The notes under the pieces are model-generated. The model was not told the DNA's origin. It ran no database searches and was given only the letters and a program-made list of their open reading frames with translations. Source: a bacterium (GTDB lineage: Bacteria > Acidobacteriota > Polarisedimenticolia > Polarisedimenticolales > Polarisedimenticolaceae). Taken from it: 64,000 bases of DNA. The stretch lies in the NCBI GenBank assembly GCA_024226515.1, contig JAAELQ010000040.1, positions 31,355 to 95,354 on the forward strand. The letters are read 5' to 3'. How positions within the stretch are numbered: the stretch's first letter is position 1; the number at the start of each line of letters is the position of its first letter. This document shows positions 32,990 to 40,750 of the stretch, piece by piece. A program made the translations under genes and the position numbers.

Positions 32990-33490
32990 ATGACCGACCA
33001 GCAGAACCCGGATCGCCCGGTCAGGATCTTCGGTTGCAACCGAACCACGGATGGACTGCTCAGCGCGTCGATCCGCCTGCGGACGATCGACGATCTCAAC
33101 AGCGTATCCAAGAACTTCGTCCGGGTACACGGACCGAAGGCGGCCTCCGGGGACAGCGCGGTCCTCGACGGCCCGATGGCGATCAACAAGCGGTCGATCC
33201 TGTTCGTCCAGGAGTTGAACCCGCCGACCTCGAAGCCCAAGGCCAACTTCGGCAATTTCGATATCTCGCCCGTCCAGTTTCAGGTCGGCGACTACACGGT
33301 CCAGGGCTTCGTCCACGTCCCGCCCGGGGGCTCCCCGATGAAGCGGCTGGACCAGGACCACACGTTCCTGGCCGTCACGACGGCGCTGGTGTCGGGACCG
33401 GACGGCGAGTTCACGGCGCCGTTCCTGGCGCTCAACAAGCGACACATCGCCACGGCGCAGGTAGCCACCGTGGCGCAGCCGGTAGGCTAG
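32990..33490 (+). CDS. Protein of unknown function
   Basis: 166 residues, not recognised. It has no signal peptide or membrane helix and starts MTDQQNPDRPVRIFGCNR. The body has beta-strand patterning (FGNFDISPVQFQVGDYTVQG; HVPPGGSPMKRLDQDHTFLA). An in-frame perfect 16-bp palindrome (TTCGGTTGCAACCGAA, 33029-33044) encodes part of this N-terminus, and a truncated relative of the same N-terminus occurs at 43117. The last three bases of the gene, TAG, are TA plus the first base of the adjacent MITE-like element, so the natural C-terminus may once have been longer or different. Confidence 0.65.
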   Translation: MTDQQNPDRPVRIFGCNRTTDGLLSASIRLRTIDDLNSVSKNFVRVHGPKAASGDSAVLDGPMAINKRSILFVQELNPPTSKPKANFGNFDISPVQFQVGDYTVQGFVHVPPGGSPMKRLDQDHTFLAVTTALVSGPDGEFTAPFLALNKRHIATAQVATVAQPVG

Positions 33491-33650
33491 TGTCTCGAAC
33501 CCGAAGTCATGTTAACGAGATTAGCGTCGCTCGACGCCGCTGATTTCGTTACATCTTCTCGGAATACAGGGAGTATGCCGTCGTCGATGTGCCTCGTCAG
33601 CGACCCCGATCAACGCCAATCTCGTTAACATGACTTCGGGTTCGAGACAC
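33490..33650. mobile_element. MITE-like element with perfect 33-bp terminal inverted repeats and TA flanks
   Basis: A 161-bp non-coding element. The left arm 33490-33522 begins GTGTCTCGAACCCGAAGTCA and is matched perfectly, in reverse complement, by 33618-33650; similarity continues for some bases inward. Both sides are flanked by TA (33488-33489 and 33651-33652), as expected of the 2-bp target duplication of IS630/Tc1-mariner transposons. The central 95 bp code for nothing obvious. It sits exactly between two convergent genes, and both take their TAG stop codon from the TA-G junction. The palindromic ends could also act as a bidirectional terminator. Confidence 0.9.
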
Positions 33651-34759
33651 TAGCTGTCCGGCACGTTCCGCCTGTAGGCACCCGGCGCCATCTCCGGCGC
33701 CTCCCGCACCGGAATCTCGCCCCGCCCGTCTCCCGCAACCCAACGCCCGGTCCGCCGATCGCGACGCATCCAGATGGCCAGCGAGTGCTGCAGTCGTTCG
33801 GGGTCCCGGAATACGCCCAGCCGTGCGTGTCCGAGCTGCGGCTTCGTCTCCGTGACCTCCAGCGGTTCCAGGTCGCCGCCGCGGTTCTCGCAGAACGCGA
33901 CCAGGACCGCGATCGGGTCGGGACCGCGAACCTCGATCATCTGTCCGGCGTCGTTGCGCTCGACGGCGGTCAATGACACGCGACGTGCGACCGGTGACGG
34001 ACTCGATTCGCCGGCAACCTTCGTCTCGATCTCAGCCTCGGGAGTTGCCGGGCGGGCGGCGACGACCGGCGTCGTGGGGACCGGCCGTGCCGCGAAGCTG
34101 TTCCTCCAGACACCGACGGCCGCAGCCGAGATTGCGGTCAATGCCACCATCGCGGACACGAGAACCTGAAACCGTGAGACACGCGGACCCGAATGCGGCG
34201 CCGGCTCCGTGGGAGCGTTCGCGACGAGCTGCGCCAGCGCCCGCCCGAGCGCGATCCTGTTGTCGGCGACCGCAGCCGCCATCTCGCGACGGAAGCGGTA
34301 CTTCGACATCAGGTTGCCGATGTAGGCTTCGCGATCGCCTCTGCGGACGGCCTCGCGAACGCTCAGCGATCCCGCGGTCACCGCGGCGGTGAAAGCCGGA
34401 TCGTACTCGGCCAGTGCCGCGACAAGCTTCGAGCCGGCCCGAGGCGCCTCGGAAACGGCCGGCAGGTCGGCCTCGGCCGGCTCCTCCTCGGCACGGTTCG
34501 CGGCGCCGAGGTGATCCAGATCCTGCTCGGACAGGACGCCGAGCAGAATCGACAGAGACGTGGCGGGGTCCACGCGACGGCGTTGGGCCAACGCCATGGT
34601 CGCCTGATACTGGGCCGCCACGCTTGCGCCGAAGTCGGGAACCGGTTTCAGGACATAGTCACGCCCGCATTCCGAGCACGAGAGCTCGTCGGATTCGCGG
34701 AGAACGCGGTCTCCGTCGATCCAGCTCTCGGACAGACAGTCGGCGCAACGAAAATACAC
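33650..34759 (-). CDS. Zinc-ribbon protein with one transmembrane helix
   Basis: 369-residue protein of unknown role. The N-terminus is a zinc ribbon (FRCADCLSES and LSCSECGRD: two CxxC pairs about 20 residues apart), followed by a helical cytoplasmic region of about 150 residues. One transmembrane helix lies at about 200-220 (VLVSAMVALTAISAAAVGV), and a beta-rich part ends the protein. Such zinc-ribbon plus membrane helix proteins are common in deltaproteobacteria and Acidobacteriota without known function. The start is GTG 34759. Its stop codon is completed by the MITE-like element. The pilin operon lies 90 bp upstream on the same strand. Confidence 0.7.
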   Translation of the reverse strand: MYFRCADCLSESWIDGDRVLRESDELSCSECGRDYVLKPVPDFGASVAAQYQATMALAQRRRVDPATSLSILLGVLSEQDLDHLGAANRAEEEPAEADLPAVSEAPRAGSKLVAALAEYDPAFTAAVTAGSLSVREAVRRGDREAYIGNLMSKYRFRREMAAAVADNRIALGRALAQLVANAPTEPAPHSGPRVSRFQVLVSAMVALTAISAAAVGVWRNSFAARPVPTTPVVAARPATPEAEIETKVAGESSPSPVARRVSLTAVERNDAGQMIEVRGPDPIAVLVAFCENRGGDLEPLEVTETKPQLGHARLGVFRDPERLQHSLAIWMRRDRRTGRWVAGDGRGEIPVREAPEMAPGAYRRNVPDS

Positions 34760-34848
34760 TCACGACCCCGGTGCCCTTCGAACTCGAATCGCCTCGATCC
34801 ACGCGTCGCGCGCAGATCGCCGAAGGGCAGTCCCCTTGTTTCTCAAGT

Positions 34849-36198
34849 TCAGCGCTGCAGGAAGTTCGTCACCTTGTAGCTCTTTACCGCGTTGGCGGCA
34901 TTGATGTATCCCGTACACCACTGGACGGTCGAGGCACCTCCGCCACTGGCGTCGTAGAACGAGTTCATGAAACCGTCGGTGCCCTGTGTACACCAGTCAC
35001 TGCGATCCTGGGGCGGGCCGTTGGGCGTGGGATCGATGGCGCCGATGATGACGCCGCCGGAGGGATTGCCGTTGCCGCCGCCGCTTCGCAGAAGGCGTCC
35101 CTCGCCGACCACCATGACGATGCCGTCCCACCCTGTGTTTCCGCGATAGACGAGCTCTCCGGTTACGACGAGAATCCCGGTGTAGGAACCGCTGGGTGTG
35201 GACGACAAATCGCCGTCGATGAAGACGACCGTATCCGGAGATGCGGTGCTGGGAATGCTGCAACTGCTCGCATGCGAGTTGCAGTAGTAGTCGGCGCTGG
35301 CGGCCAGTTGCTCGATGACGGCCTTGAGCGACGGACAATCGACCCACACCGGGTCGATGATCCCATGACCGGCCGCATTCACGATCGGGTCCGAAAGGTC
35401 GGTCAGGTCGGCGACCGTGTCCTCCCCGGTATAGGGCCCGGACGTGAAGTTGTCCGGGCGGTTCATCGGGCGGTTCATGTCGTCTTGCACTTCGTCCCTG
35501 GATTCCGGGCTGACCGTCCCCACGATCGGGGCATACGCGCCGCCCGAGACGCCGCAGTCGTCGCCGCTGTGCGACTGTGCGTTGCTGTTGCCGTTGTCGA
35601 AGAAGGCCGGGTCCGGACCCAGCATGGTCAGCGCGGCCGGCGGCGTCGGTGGAATCGCCTGGAACGGCTCGAGGATCGCCTGGACCATCTCGACCGACTC
35701 GTCCTCTCCGGCACCGACCGCGGTGATCATCACGCGGTGATTCGAGTCTGTCGTGTTGGAGATGCCCTCGAGCGGGTCGTTGGTCAGGAAAGCGGCGTAC
35801 CAGCCGGGGCTCTGCGCGCTGGGCAGCGCGGTCACCGCGCGCAGCGGGACGTCGTCGTTGTAGCCGGACAGGCCGGTCAACTGGCCGTTGGCGTAGGTGA
35901 AGCTCAGCGCGGCGGGATCGAAGTCGATCGTGCCGTCGATGCCGGCGGCCGACAGCAGATCGCCCCCGAACTCGATGCCTCCGTTCGCGGCATAGAGCGT
36001 CATGCGGCCGTCCTCGAGACCGGCCTCCGCCAGAAAGAACGACTTCTTGGCGCGCAGCCCGGCCTTGCTGGTCCGCGCCTCGTGCTGGCCGAGGAACATC
36101 ACGGCGGTTCCCATTCCGGTCAGCAGCACGAGGGCAAACAGCGCGATGACCATCGCGGACCCCCGCTGACCCGATCGCAGACGGCAGCTCGTGTTCAT
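34849..36198 (-). CDS. PilX-type pilus assembly protein
   Basis: 449-residue minor-pilin-like protein. The N-terminus QRGSAMVIALFALVLLTGMG matches the PilX N-terminal helix, lacking the usual GFTLxE cleavage site but keeping a short basic leader. ARTSKAGLRAKKSFFLAEAG is the family's second conserved block. The long C-terminal domain has Cys residues (SGDDCGVSGG, DYYCNSHASSCS) that could form disulfides. It is the last gene of a four-gene minor-pilin operon and overlaps the preceding gene by 4 nt (ATGA). With the other minor pilins it should prime type IV pilus or pseudopilus assembly. Confidence 0.85.
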   Translation of the reverse strand: MNTSCRLRSGQRGSAMVIALFALVLLTGMGTAVMFLGQHEARTSKAGLRAKKSFFLAEAGLEDGRMTLYAANGGIEFGGDLLSAAGIDGTIDFDPAALSFTYANGQLTGLSGYNDDVPLRAVTALPSAQSPGWYAAFLTNDPLEGISNTTDSNHRVMITAVGAGEDESVEMVQAILEPFQAIPPTPPAALTMLGPDPAFFDNGNSNAQSHSGDDCGVSGGAYAPIVGTVSPESRDEVQDDMNRPMNRPDNFTSGPYTGEDTVADLTDLSDPIVNAAGHGIIDPVWVDCPSLKAVIEQLAASADYYCNSHASSCSIPSTASPDTVVFIDGDLSSTPSGSYTGILVVTGELVYRGNTGWDGIVMVVGEGRLLRSGGGNGNPSGGVIIGAIDPTPNGPPQDRSDWCTQGTDGFMNSFYDASGGGASTVQWCTGYINAANAVKSYKVTNFLQR

Positions 36199-36785
36199 AG
36201 TGATTTCCTCAGTGCGACGTCGCTGGTCACGGTGTGACGGATCGGCTCGCCCGACATCGGATCCGGGCCCGGCGACTCGGCCGTGATGCGCACCGTGATC
36301 CGTGTCGGGGCCGTCGTCGAGTCGGGCACGAACATCGGCTCGGCAGTGCCGTCGCCGTTCGCATCATTTGAAATGTGGCTGGCGACGATGTCGAACGCCG
36401 TCGCGACGTCGTTGTCGCGCCGCCACTCGACTCGCGTCCCCGTGTGCCGGATCAGGACTTGCTCGTCGAGCGCAGCCGTCGTGCCGTCGGCGTCCAGGTC
36501 GCTGAACACCTCGATCTCGCTGATCGCATCCCCGAGATCCGCGTCGAGCGCGACCGTGACGATCCCGGCATTCATCGGATCCCAGCCCGCGCTACGCAGC
36601 CGCTGGACGACCATCGACAGGCAGTTGCGGGCGTTCGCCTGAACCTGGGCCGTCATCTGCTCCGACTTGTTGATGCGCGAGCTCTCGACCATCACCTGGG
36701 CCAGACCTGCGGAGCACAGCAAGAACACGGACAGGCTGACCATGAACTCCAGCAGGCTGAATCCGCTTTCCGCCGAGCGCTGCAT
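36195..36785 (-). CDS. PilW-type minor pilin
   Basis: 196-residue prepilin. The leader peptide ends at the PilD site SGFSLLEFMVSLSVFLL, with Glu at position +5 after the Gly/Phe cut, followed by the hydrophobic assembly helix. The periplasmic part contains ARNCLSMVVQRLRSAGW, a PilW-type block. Its ATG shares a base with the stop of the preceding pilV-like gene (TGATG), and its stop overlaps the pilX-like start. This tight coupling supports a stoichiometric minor-pilin complex. Confidence 0.87.
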   Translation of the reverse strand: MQRSAESGFSLLEFMVSLSVFLLCSAGLAQVMVESSRINKSEQMTAQVQANARNCLSMVVQRLRSAGWDPMNAGIVTVALDADLGDAISEIEVFSDLDADGTTAALDEQVLIRHTGTRVEWRRDNDVATAFDIVASHISNDANGDGTAEPMFVPDSTTAPTRITVRITAESPGPDPMSGEPIRHTVTSDVALRKSL

Positions 36786-37198
36786 CAGTCGCCCCGCACG
36801 GTGACGATCGTCACCTCCTTGGGGAGTCCGATCGCCGGGGCCGTCGCGACCGCCCGCACCGTGATGATCTTGGTTCGCGCGGGGGGGTTCGGGTTGTCGG
36901 CGATGGTCCAGCGCAGGATGAACTCGGGGTCCGACTTGTCGAGGTAGCCGCTGACGTCGGTCCCGAGGCTCCCTCCGGCGGTCAGATTCGCGTACGGCTC
37001 CGAACGTAGGACTTCGAGTTGCTGCACGGCCGCGGCCCCGGCGATGCCGAGCTCGCGGCCCGTCGCGTTCTGCTTCGAGGCGAAGACGAACATCGGCGCC
37101 AGCGCCATCACAGAGATGGCCAGGAATGTCAGGGCGAACACCACCTCCAGCAGCGTGAACCCGTCTTGATTCCCGGCGATCATGAGCCGTCGTACCAT
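36785..37198 (-). CDS. PilV-type minor pilin
   Basis: 137-residue prepilin with leader and cleavage site QDGFTLLEVVFALTFLAI and a short periplasmic domain (GAAAVQQLEVLRSEPY). The size and gene order point to PilV or GspI. It overlaps the FimT/GspH-like gene by 19 nt and touches the PilW-like gene. No signal for regulation is visible beyond the operon's own promoter region upstream of 37701. Confidence 0.85.
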   Translation of the reverse strand: MVRRLMIAGNQDGFTLLEVVFALTFLAISVMALAPMFVFASKQNATGRELGIAGAAAVQQLEVLRSEPYANLTAGGSLGTDVSGYLDKSDPEFILRWTIADNPNPPARTKIITVRAVATAPAIGLPKEVTIVTVRGD

Positions 37199-37701
37199 TG
37201 CGCACCGTTCCAGTGGCTCAGCTCGACGCCGCCGGCCGCATGAACCGACACGCGGCTGTACTTCCCACCGCCGAGCAGATGAAGCTGGCCCGTGCCCGCG
37301 GAGACGACCCCGTCCGGGCCGACGATCGACTGGTAACTGTCCGAGCTACCGATCTGGGACAGCGTAACGGCGCCTCCCGTGTCGGGTCGGGCGAACGCGA
37401 CCGATGCCGGCAACAGCGCCCGGTGCAACTGCAGGTCGTCGGATGTCGTGCCCGTACCGCGCGAGTCCCAGACCTCCAGAGCGCCCGCGGCCGTATCGAC
37501 GACGAAGCGGCAGGGCCGGTTACGACTGGACGCCTCGATCTTGGTCAGCTGCAGAGCTGCGTGGGCGTCGTGCGCTGCGGCCCGCACGGTTTCCCGCGCC
37601 ATCAACGGCAGCGAGTATGCGATCGTCACGGCCGCGACGATCGACATGATCGCCATGGTCGTCACGAGCTCCGTCAGTGTCATTCCGCGTTGGTCACACA
37701 T
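37180..37701 (-). CDS. FimT/GspH-type pseudopilin
   Basis: 173-residue first gene of the minor-pilin operon. A very short leader MCDQRG precedes MTLTELVTTMAIMSIVAAV, a class III prepilin helix with the conserved Glu. The C-terminal domain has the GspH-like block ALQLTKIEASSRNRPCRFVV. FimT proteins have been linked to DNA binding during natural transformation in some bacteria, but that is not shown here. The 186 bp upstream (37702-37887) must hold the operon promoter. Confidence 0.85.
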   Translation of the reverse strand: MCDQRGMTLTELVTTMAIMSIVAAVTIAYSLPLMARETVRAAAHDAHAALQLTKIEASSRNRPCRFVVDTAAGALEVWDSRGTGTTSDDLQLHRALLPASVAFARPDTGGAVTLSQIGSSDSYQSIVGPDGVVSAGTGQLHLLGGGKYSRVSVHAAGGVELSHWNGAQWYDGS

Positions 37702-37887
37702 CGTTCCGGCTCGGCGAGAGGGAGGGCGCTATCTGGAAATATGGACGGCGGGGTATTCGGGATCAAATACAATGTCGACGACGGGGTTACGCTGTCGTGC
37801 TCGAGTGGATCGATGGTGCAAAACCCGGCGTTTTTGTCGCGCACGTCGACGGACGAGGCCGCGAGAAAAACCGACGCTGGGTGCGGA
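37702..37887 (-). promoter_or_regulatory. Upstream region of the minor-pilin operon
   Basis: 186 bp, AT-richer than the genes beside it. Read on the minus strand it has CATATTT and TTGTATTTGATCCCGAATACC about 30-80 bases before the first start codon, which could hold a -10 element. No confident hexamer pair, sigma-54 site or riboswitch was found. Confidence 0.3.
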
Positions 37888-40626
37888 CTACGGAAGCAGC
37901 GCGTCGCGCTGAGGTTCGACGGCGATCGCCGATTGCCAGCTTCCGCAGAACCCGTCGAGCTTGACCAGGTAGTAGTAGATCGCGCCCCACGGCGGCTCGA
38001 GGGTGTCGGTCAACGCAGCGGCCGCCGGCTGCGATCCCCAGACGTCGACGAGATAGGACGCGACGTCGGCCAGGTCTCCGCGGACGAACTCGATGTCGTG
38101 CGGCGACTGCCAGACGAAGCGGGTCGTCCCGTCGGGGAGGATCGTCTCGGGGAACGGCGCCGGGCCCTGGTCGGGATTCGCGACCTGCGGGCAGTTGTCG
38201 CAGGCATCCCCCACGCCGTCCGAGTCGTCGTCGTCCTGCGGAGGGTTCGGGTCGACGGGACAGTTGTCCGCGACGTCCGGCACGCCGTCGCCGTCGCCAT
38301 CGACCTGGCAGGCGTCCCCGATGCCGTCCTCGTCGTCGTCCAGCTGATCCGGGTTGGCGAAGGCGGGGCAGTTGTCCACGTCGCCGCAGATGCCGTCCGC
38401 ATCGAGGTCGTTCTGCGGATCGTCCGGGCAAGCGTCGCAGGCGTTTCCCTGCCCGTCTTCGTCGTCGTCTTTCTGGTTCGGATTGAAGTCGTCGGGACAG
38501 TTGTCCACGTCCCCGCAGTAGTTGTCGCCGTCCGCGTTGTTTTGAGGATCGCCGGGACACGAATCGCAGTCGTCGCCCAGTCCGTCGAGATCGATATCTT
38601 CCTGGCCGGGATTGGGGTCGACCGGACAGTTATCGGCCTCCTCGCACACACCGTCGGAGTCCGCGTCGTTTGCGGCGTCCACCGGGCAGGGATCGCACGG
38701 ATCGCCGATGCCGTCGGTATCGCCATCCGTCTGTGACGGGTTGTGATCGAACGGGCAGTTGTCCACGAGACCGCAGAGGGCGTCGCCGTCCGCGTCGTTC
38801 AACGGGTCGCCGGGACACACGTCGCAGACGTCTCCTACACCGTCTTCATCGGAATCGTGCTGGTTGTTGTTCGGGACGGTCGGACAGTTGTCGACGTCCC
38901 CGCACCGGTTGTCGCCATCCGCATTGTTCTGCGGATCGTAGGGACACGGATCGGCGTCGGCGCACAGCCCGTCGCCGTCCGCATCGTTGAGCTCATCCGT
39001 CGGGCAGGGGTCGCAAACATCGCCTTGACCGTCACCGTCTTGATCCTGCTGATTGGCGTTGGGGGCGTTCGGACAGTTGTCGTCCTCGGCACAGTGGCCG
39101 TCCCCGTCGGCGTCGTCGTCGGGGTCCAGCGGGCACGGATCGCACACGTCACCCGTGCCGTCCTGGTCTCCGTCGTCCTGCGGCGGATTCCCCTGCCCCG
39201 GGCAGTTGTCGCGGTCGTCGCAGATACCGTCCTCGTCCAGATCGCCCGCCGGACAGTCCTTGAGGATCGTGAAGCGATCGCGCACGACGCCCGTGTCGTC
39301 GAGGAAGGTCGCATCTAGGCGACCGGCGTCGATCTCCAGCACCATCGAGCCGAGCCGGAACAGCGTGGTCACCATCGCAGGATGGTCCGGCCCGATCCCG
39401 CCGAGACTGGCGGCGGTCCCGATGGTCAACCGCCCCGCGCTGCCCGAGACGGCATACACCGCCCCGTCTCCGCCGCCGGAGTACGGAGTCGCGCCGCGCG
39501 GTAACTTCTCGTAGGCGCCATCGCCCGCCTCGTCTCCGTCGCCCGCGTCGAGCTTCATCGACTCGACGAACGTCGTCGAGTCTCCGTGGTGGCCGTCGAT
39601 CAGGTAGGAGCGCTCGTAGGAATGACTGTGGCCGGCGAGAACGAGATCGACCCCGTAGTCCTCGAGAACCGGAACCACGTTCTCGCGCATCTGCTGCAGC
39701 CGGATCTCGTTGAACCCACCGGGATTGTCCGAGTCGTGGCTGCCCTTGCTGTAGGGCGGGTGATGCCAGTACGCAACGATCCAGTCCTGATCCGTCGCGG
39801 CGAGATCGGCGTCGAGCCAGGTCAACATCGCCGACCCGGGCGTCCGAGCGCTGATCTGCGAGTCGAGCACGACGAAATGCACGTTGGCGTGGTCGAACGA
39901 GTAGTAGTTCTCCGTTCCGGAGATGACCCCACCGGCCTGTCCCTGATCCGGCAGGTCGAAGATGTCGAAGTACGGCCAACTCTGGCTGGCCGCATCGTAG
40001 ATGTCGTGGTTGCCGATCGCCGGCCAGACGGGCGTGCGGCGCAGGCTGTCGCCGAACACGTCGAACAGCGCCTGCTGATACTCGGCGTCGGTTCCGGTGG
40101 GATACGCGTTGTCCCCCAGCATCAGCATCAGATCCGTGTGGAGCGCTCCGGTCAACGAGAGATACGCGTCGCGCACCGCCAGCACGGCCGCGTTGGCCGT
40201 CCCCGAGTCGCCCAGCACCCAGACTCGCGTCGGACTGGAGGTGCCCGGCAGCGGCGCCGTGACGAACCAGTGCTGCGCGTCGCCGCCCACGGTCGGCGAC
40301 GCATCGACGACCGTGCCGATGCCGTAGTAGTAGAGCGTGTCGGCCACGAGGCCGGTCAGCGCAACGGCATGTTCGGTCTTCAGATCCGGCTCTTCCGCAC
40401 AGACGACGAGGCTGCCGGGGTCGGGTCCGCACCAGACACGGGAGCCGGCAGGCAGGTCGGTTCTCCAGCGCAGGAGAACCTGCTCGTGCGTCGCGAGCTG
40501 CAGAAACGGGCCTCGGGTCAGCGCGGCGCTGCCCGCCGACACGAGCGCCGGTAGCGCCAACGCCGCGATCATGAGCACGGCCCGGATTCCTGCCGGAAAC
40601 GGGGCGTGCGGGGGATTCGATGTCAT
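37888..40626 (-). CDS. Exported purple-acid-phosphatase-like metallophosphoesterase with thrombospondin type 3 repeats
   Basis: 912-residue secreted protein. A signal peptide (VLMIAALALPALVSAG) precedes a fibronectin III-like N-domain of purple acid phosphatases (LLRWRTDLPAGSRVWCG). The metallophosphoesterase core (about 125-420) has the expected metal ligands: VLGDSGTAN, LMLGDNAYP, IGNHDIYD, YWHHPPYSKG and LAGHSHSYER. From about residue 457 to 820 there are about a dozen Asp-rich Ca-binding thrombospondin type 3 repeats (DGDGxxDxxDNCP type). The tail of about 90 residues resembles a fibronectin-like closure. It probably cleaves phosphoesters outside the cell to obtain phosphate, the repeats serving as a calcium-stabilised spacer. 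Confidence 0.9.
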   Translation of the reverse strand: MTSNPPHAPFPAGIRAVLMIAALALPALVSAGSAALTRGPFLQLATHEQVLLRWRTDLPAGSRVWCGPDPGSLVVCAEEPDLKTEHAVALTGLVADTLYYYGIGTVVDASPTVGGDAQHWFVTAPLPGTSSPTRVWVLGDSGTANAAVLAVRDAYLSLTGALHTDLMLMLGDNAYPTGTDAEYQQALFDVFGDSLRRTPVWPAIGNHDIYDAASQSWPYFDIFDLPDQGQAGGVISGTENYYSFDHANVHFVVLDSQISARTPGSAMLTWLDADLAATDQDWIVAYWHHPPYSKGSHDSDNPGGFNEIRLQQMRENVVPVLEDYGVDLVLAGHSHSYERSYLIDGHHGDSTTFVESMKLDAGDGDEAGDGAYEKLPRGATPYSGGGDGAVYAVSGSAGRLTIGTAASLGGIGPDHPAMVTTLFRLGSMVLEIDAGRLDATFLDDTGVVRDRFTILKDCPAGDLDEDGICDDRDNCPGQGNPPQDDGDQDGTGDVCDPCPLDPDDDADGDGHCAEDDNCPNAPNANQQDQDGDGQGDVCDPCPTDELNDADGDGLCADADPCPYDPQNNADGDNRCGDVDNCPTVPNNNQHDSDEDGVGDVCDVCPGDPLNDADGDALCGLVDNCPFDHNPSQTDGDTDGIGDPCDPCPVDAANDADSDGVCEEADNCPVDPNPGQEDIDLDGLGDDCDSCPGDPQNNADGDNYCGDVDNCPDDFNPNQKDDDEDGQGNACDACPDDPQNDLDADGICGDVDNCPAFANPDQLDDDEDGIGDACQVDGDGDGVPDVADNCPVDPNPPQDDDDSDGVGDACDNCPQVANPDQGPAPFPETILPDGTTRFVWQSPHDIEFVRGDLADVASYLVDVWGSQPAAAALTDTLEPPWGAIYYYLVKLDGFCGSWQSAIAVEPQRDALLP
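38165..39258 (-). repeat. Tandem thrombospondin type 3 coding repeats
   Basis: About 1.1 kb of imperfect tandem repeats within the phosphoesterase gene, encoding alternations of DNCP and DPCP cores with DxDxDG calcium loops. The DNA words GGACAGTTGTC and GGATCGCA recur. Unequal recombination could change the copy number. The repeats are coding and in frame throughout. Confidence 0.85.
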
Positions 40627-40750
40627 GAGGCTGCCCGCCGAGAGTCGACCGTACGACCAGAGTGTACCGCCATTGTCTGCCCCGACAAAGGCCGAATTCA
40701 GCCGGGGACACGGACTGGTCTCGGCGGTTTGGCGGCTCTATATTCGCCCC

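Noticed and set aside
38165..39258. Repeated units that could be mistaken for a CRISPR array.
   Set aside because: The repeats are degenerate, in frame and encode thrombospondin type 3 calcium loops; there are no unique spacers.
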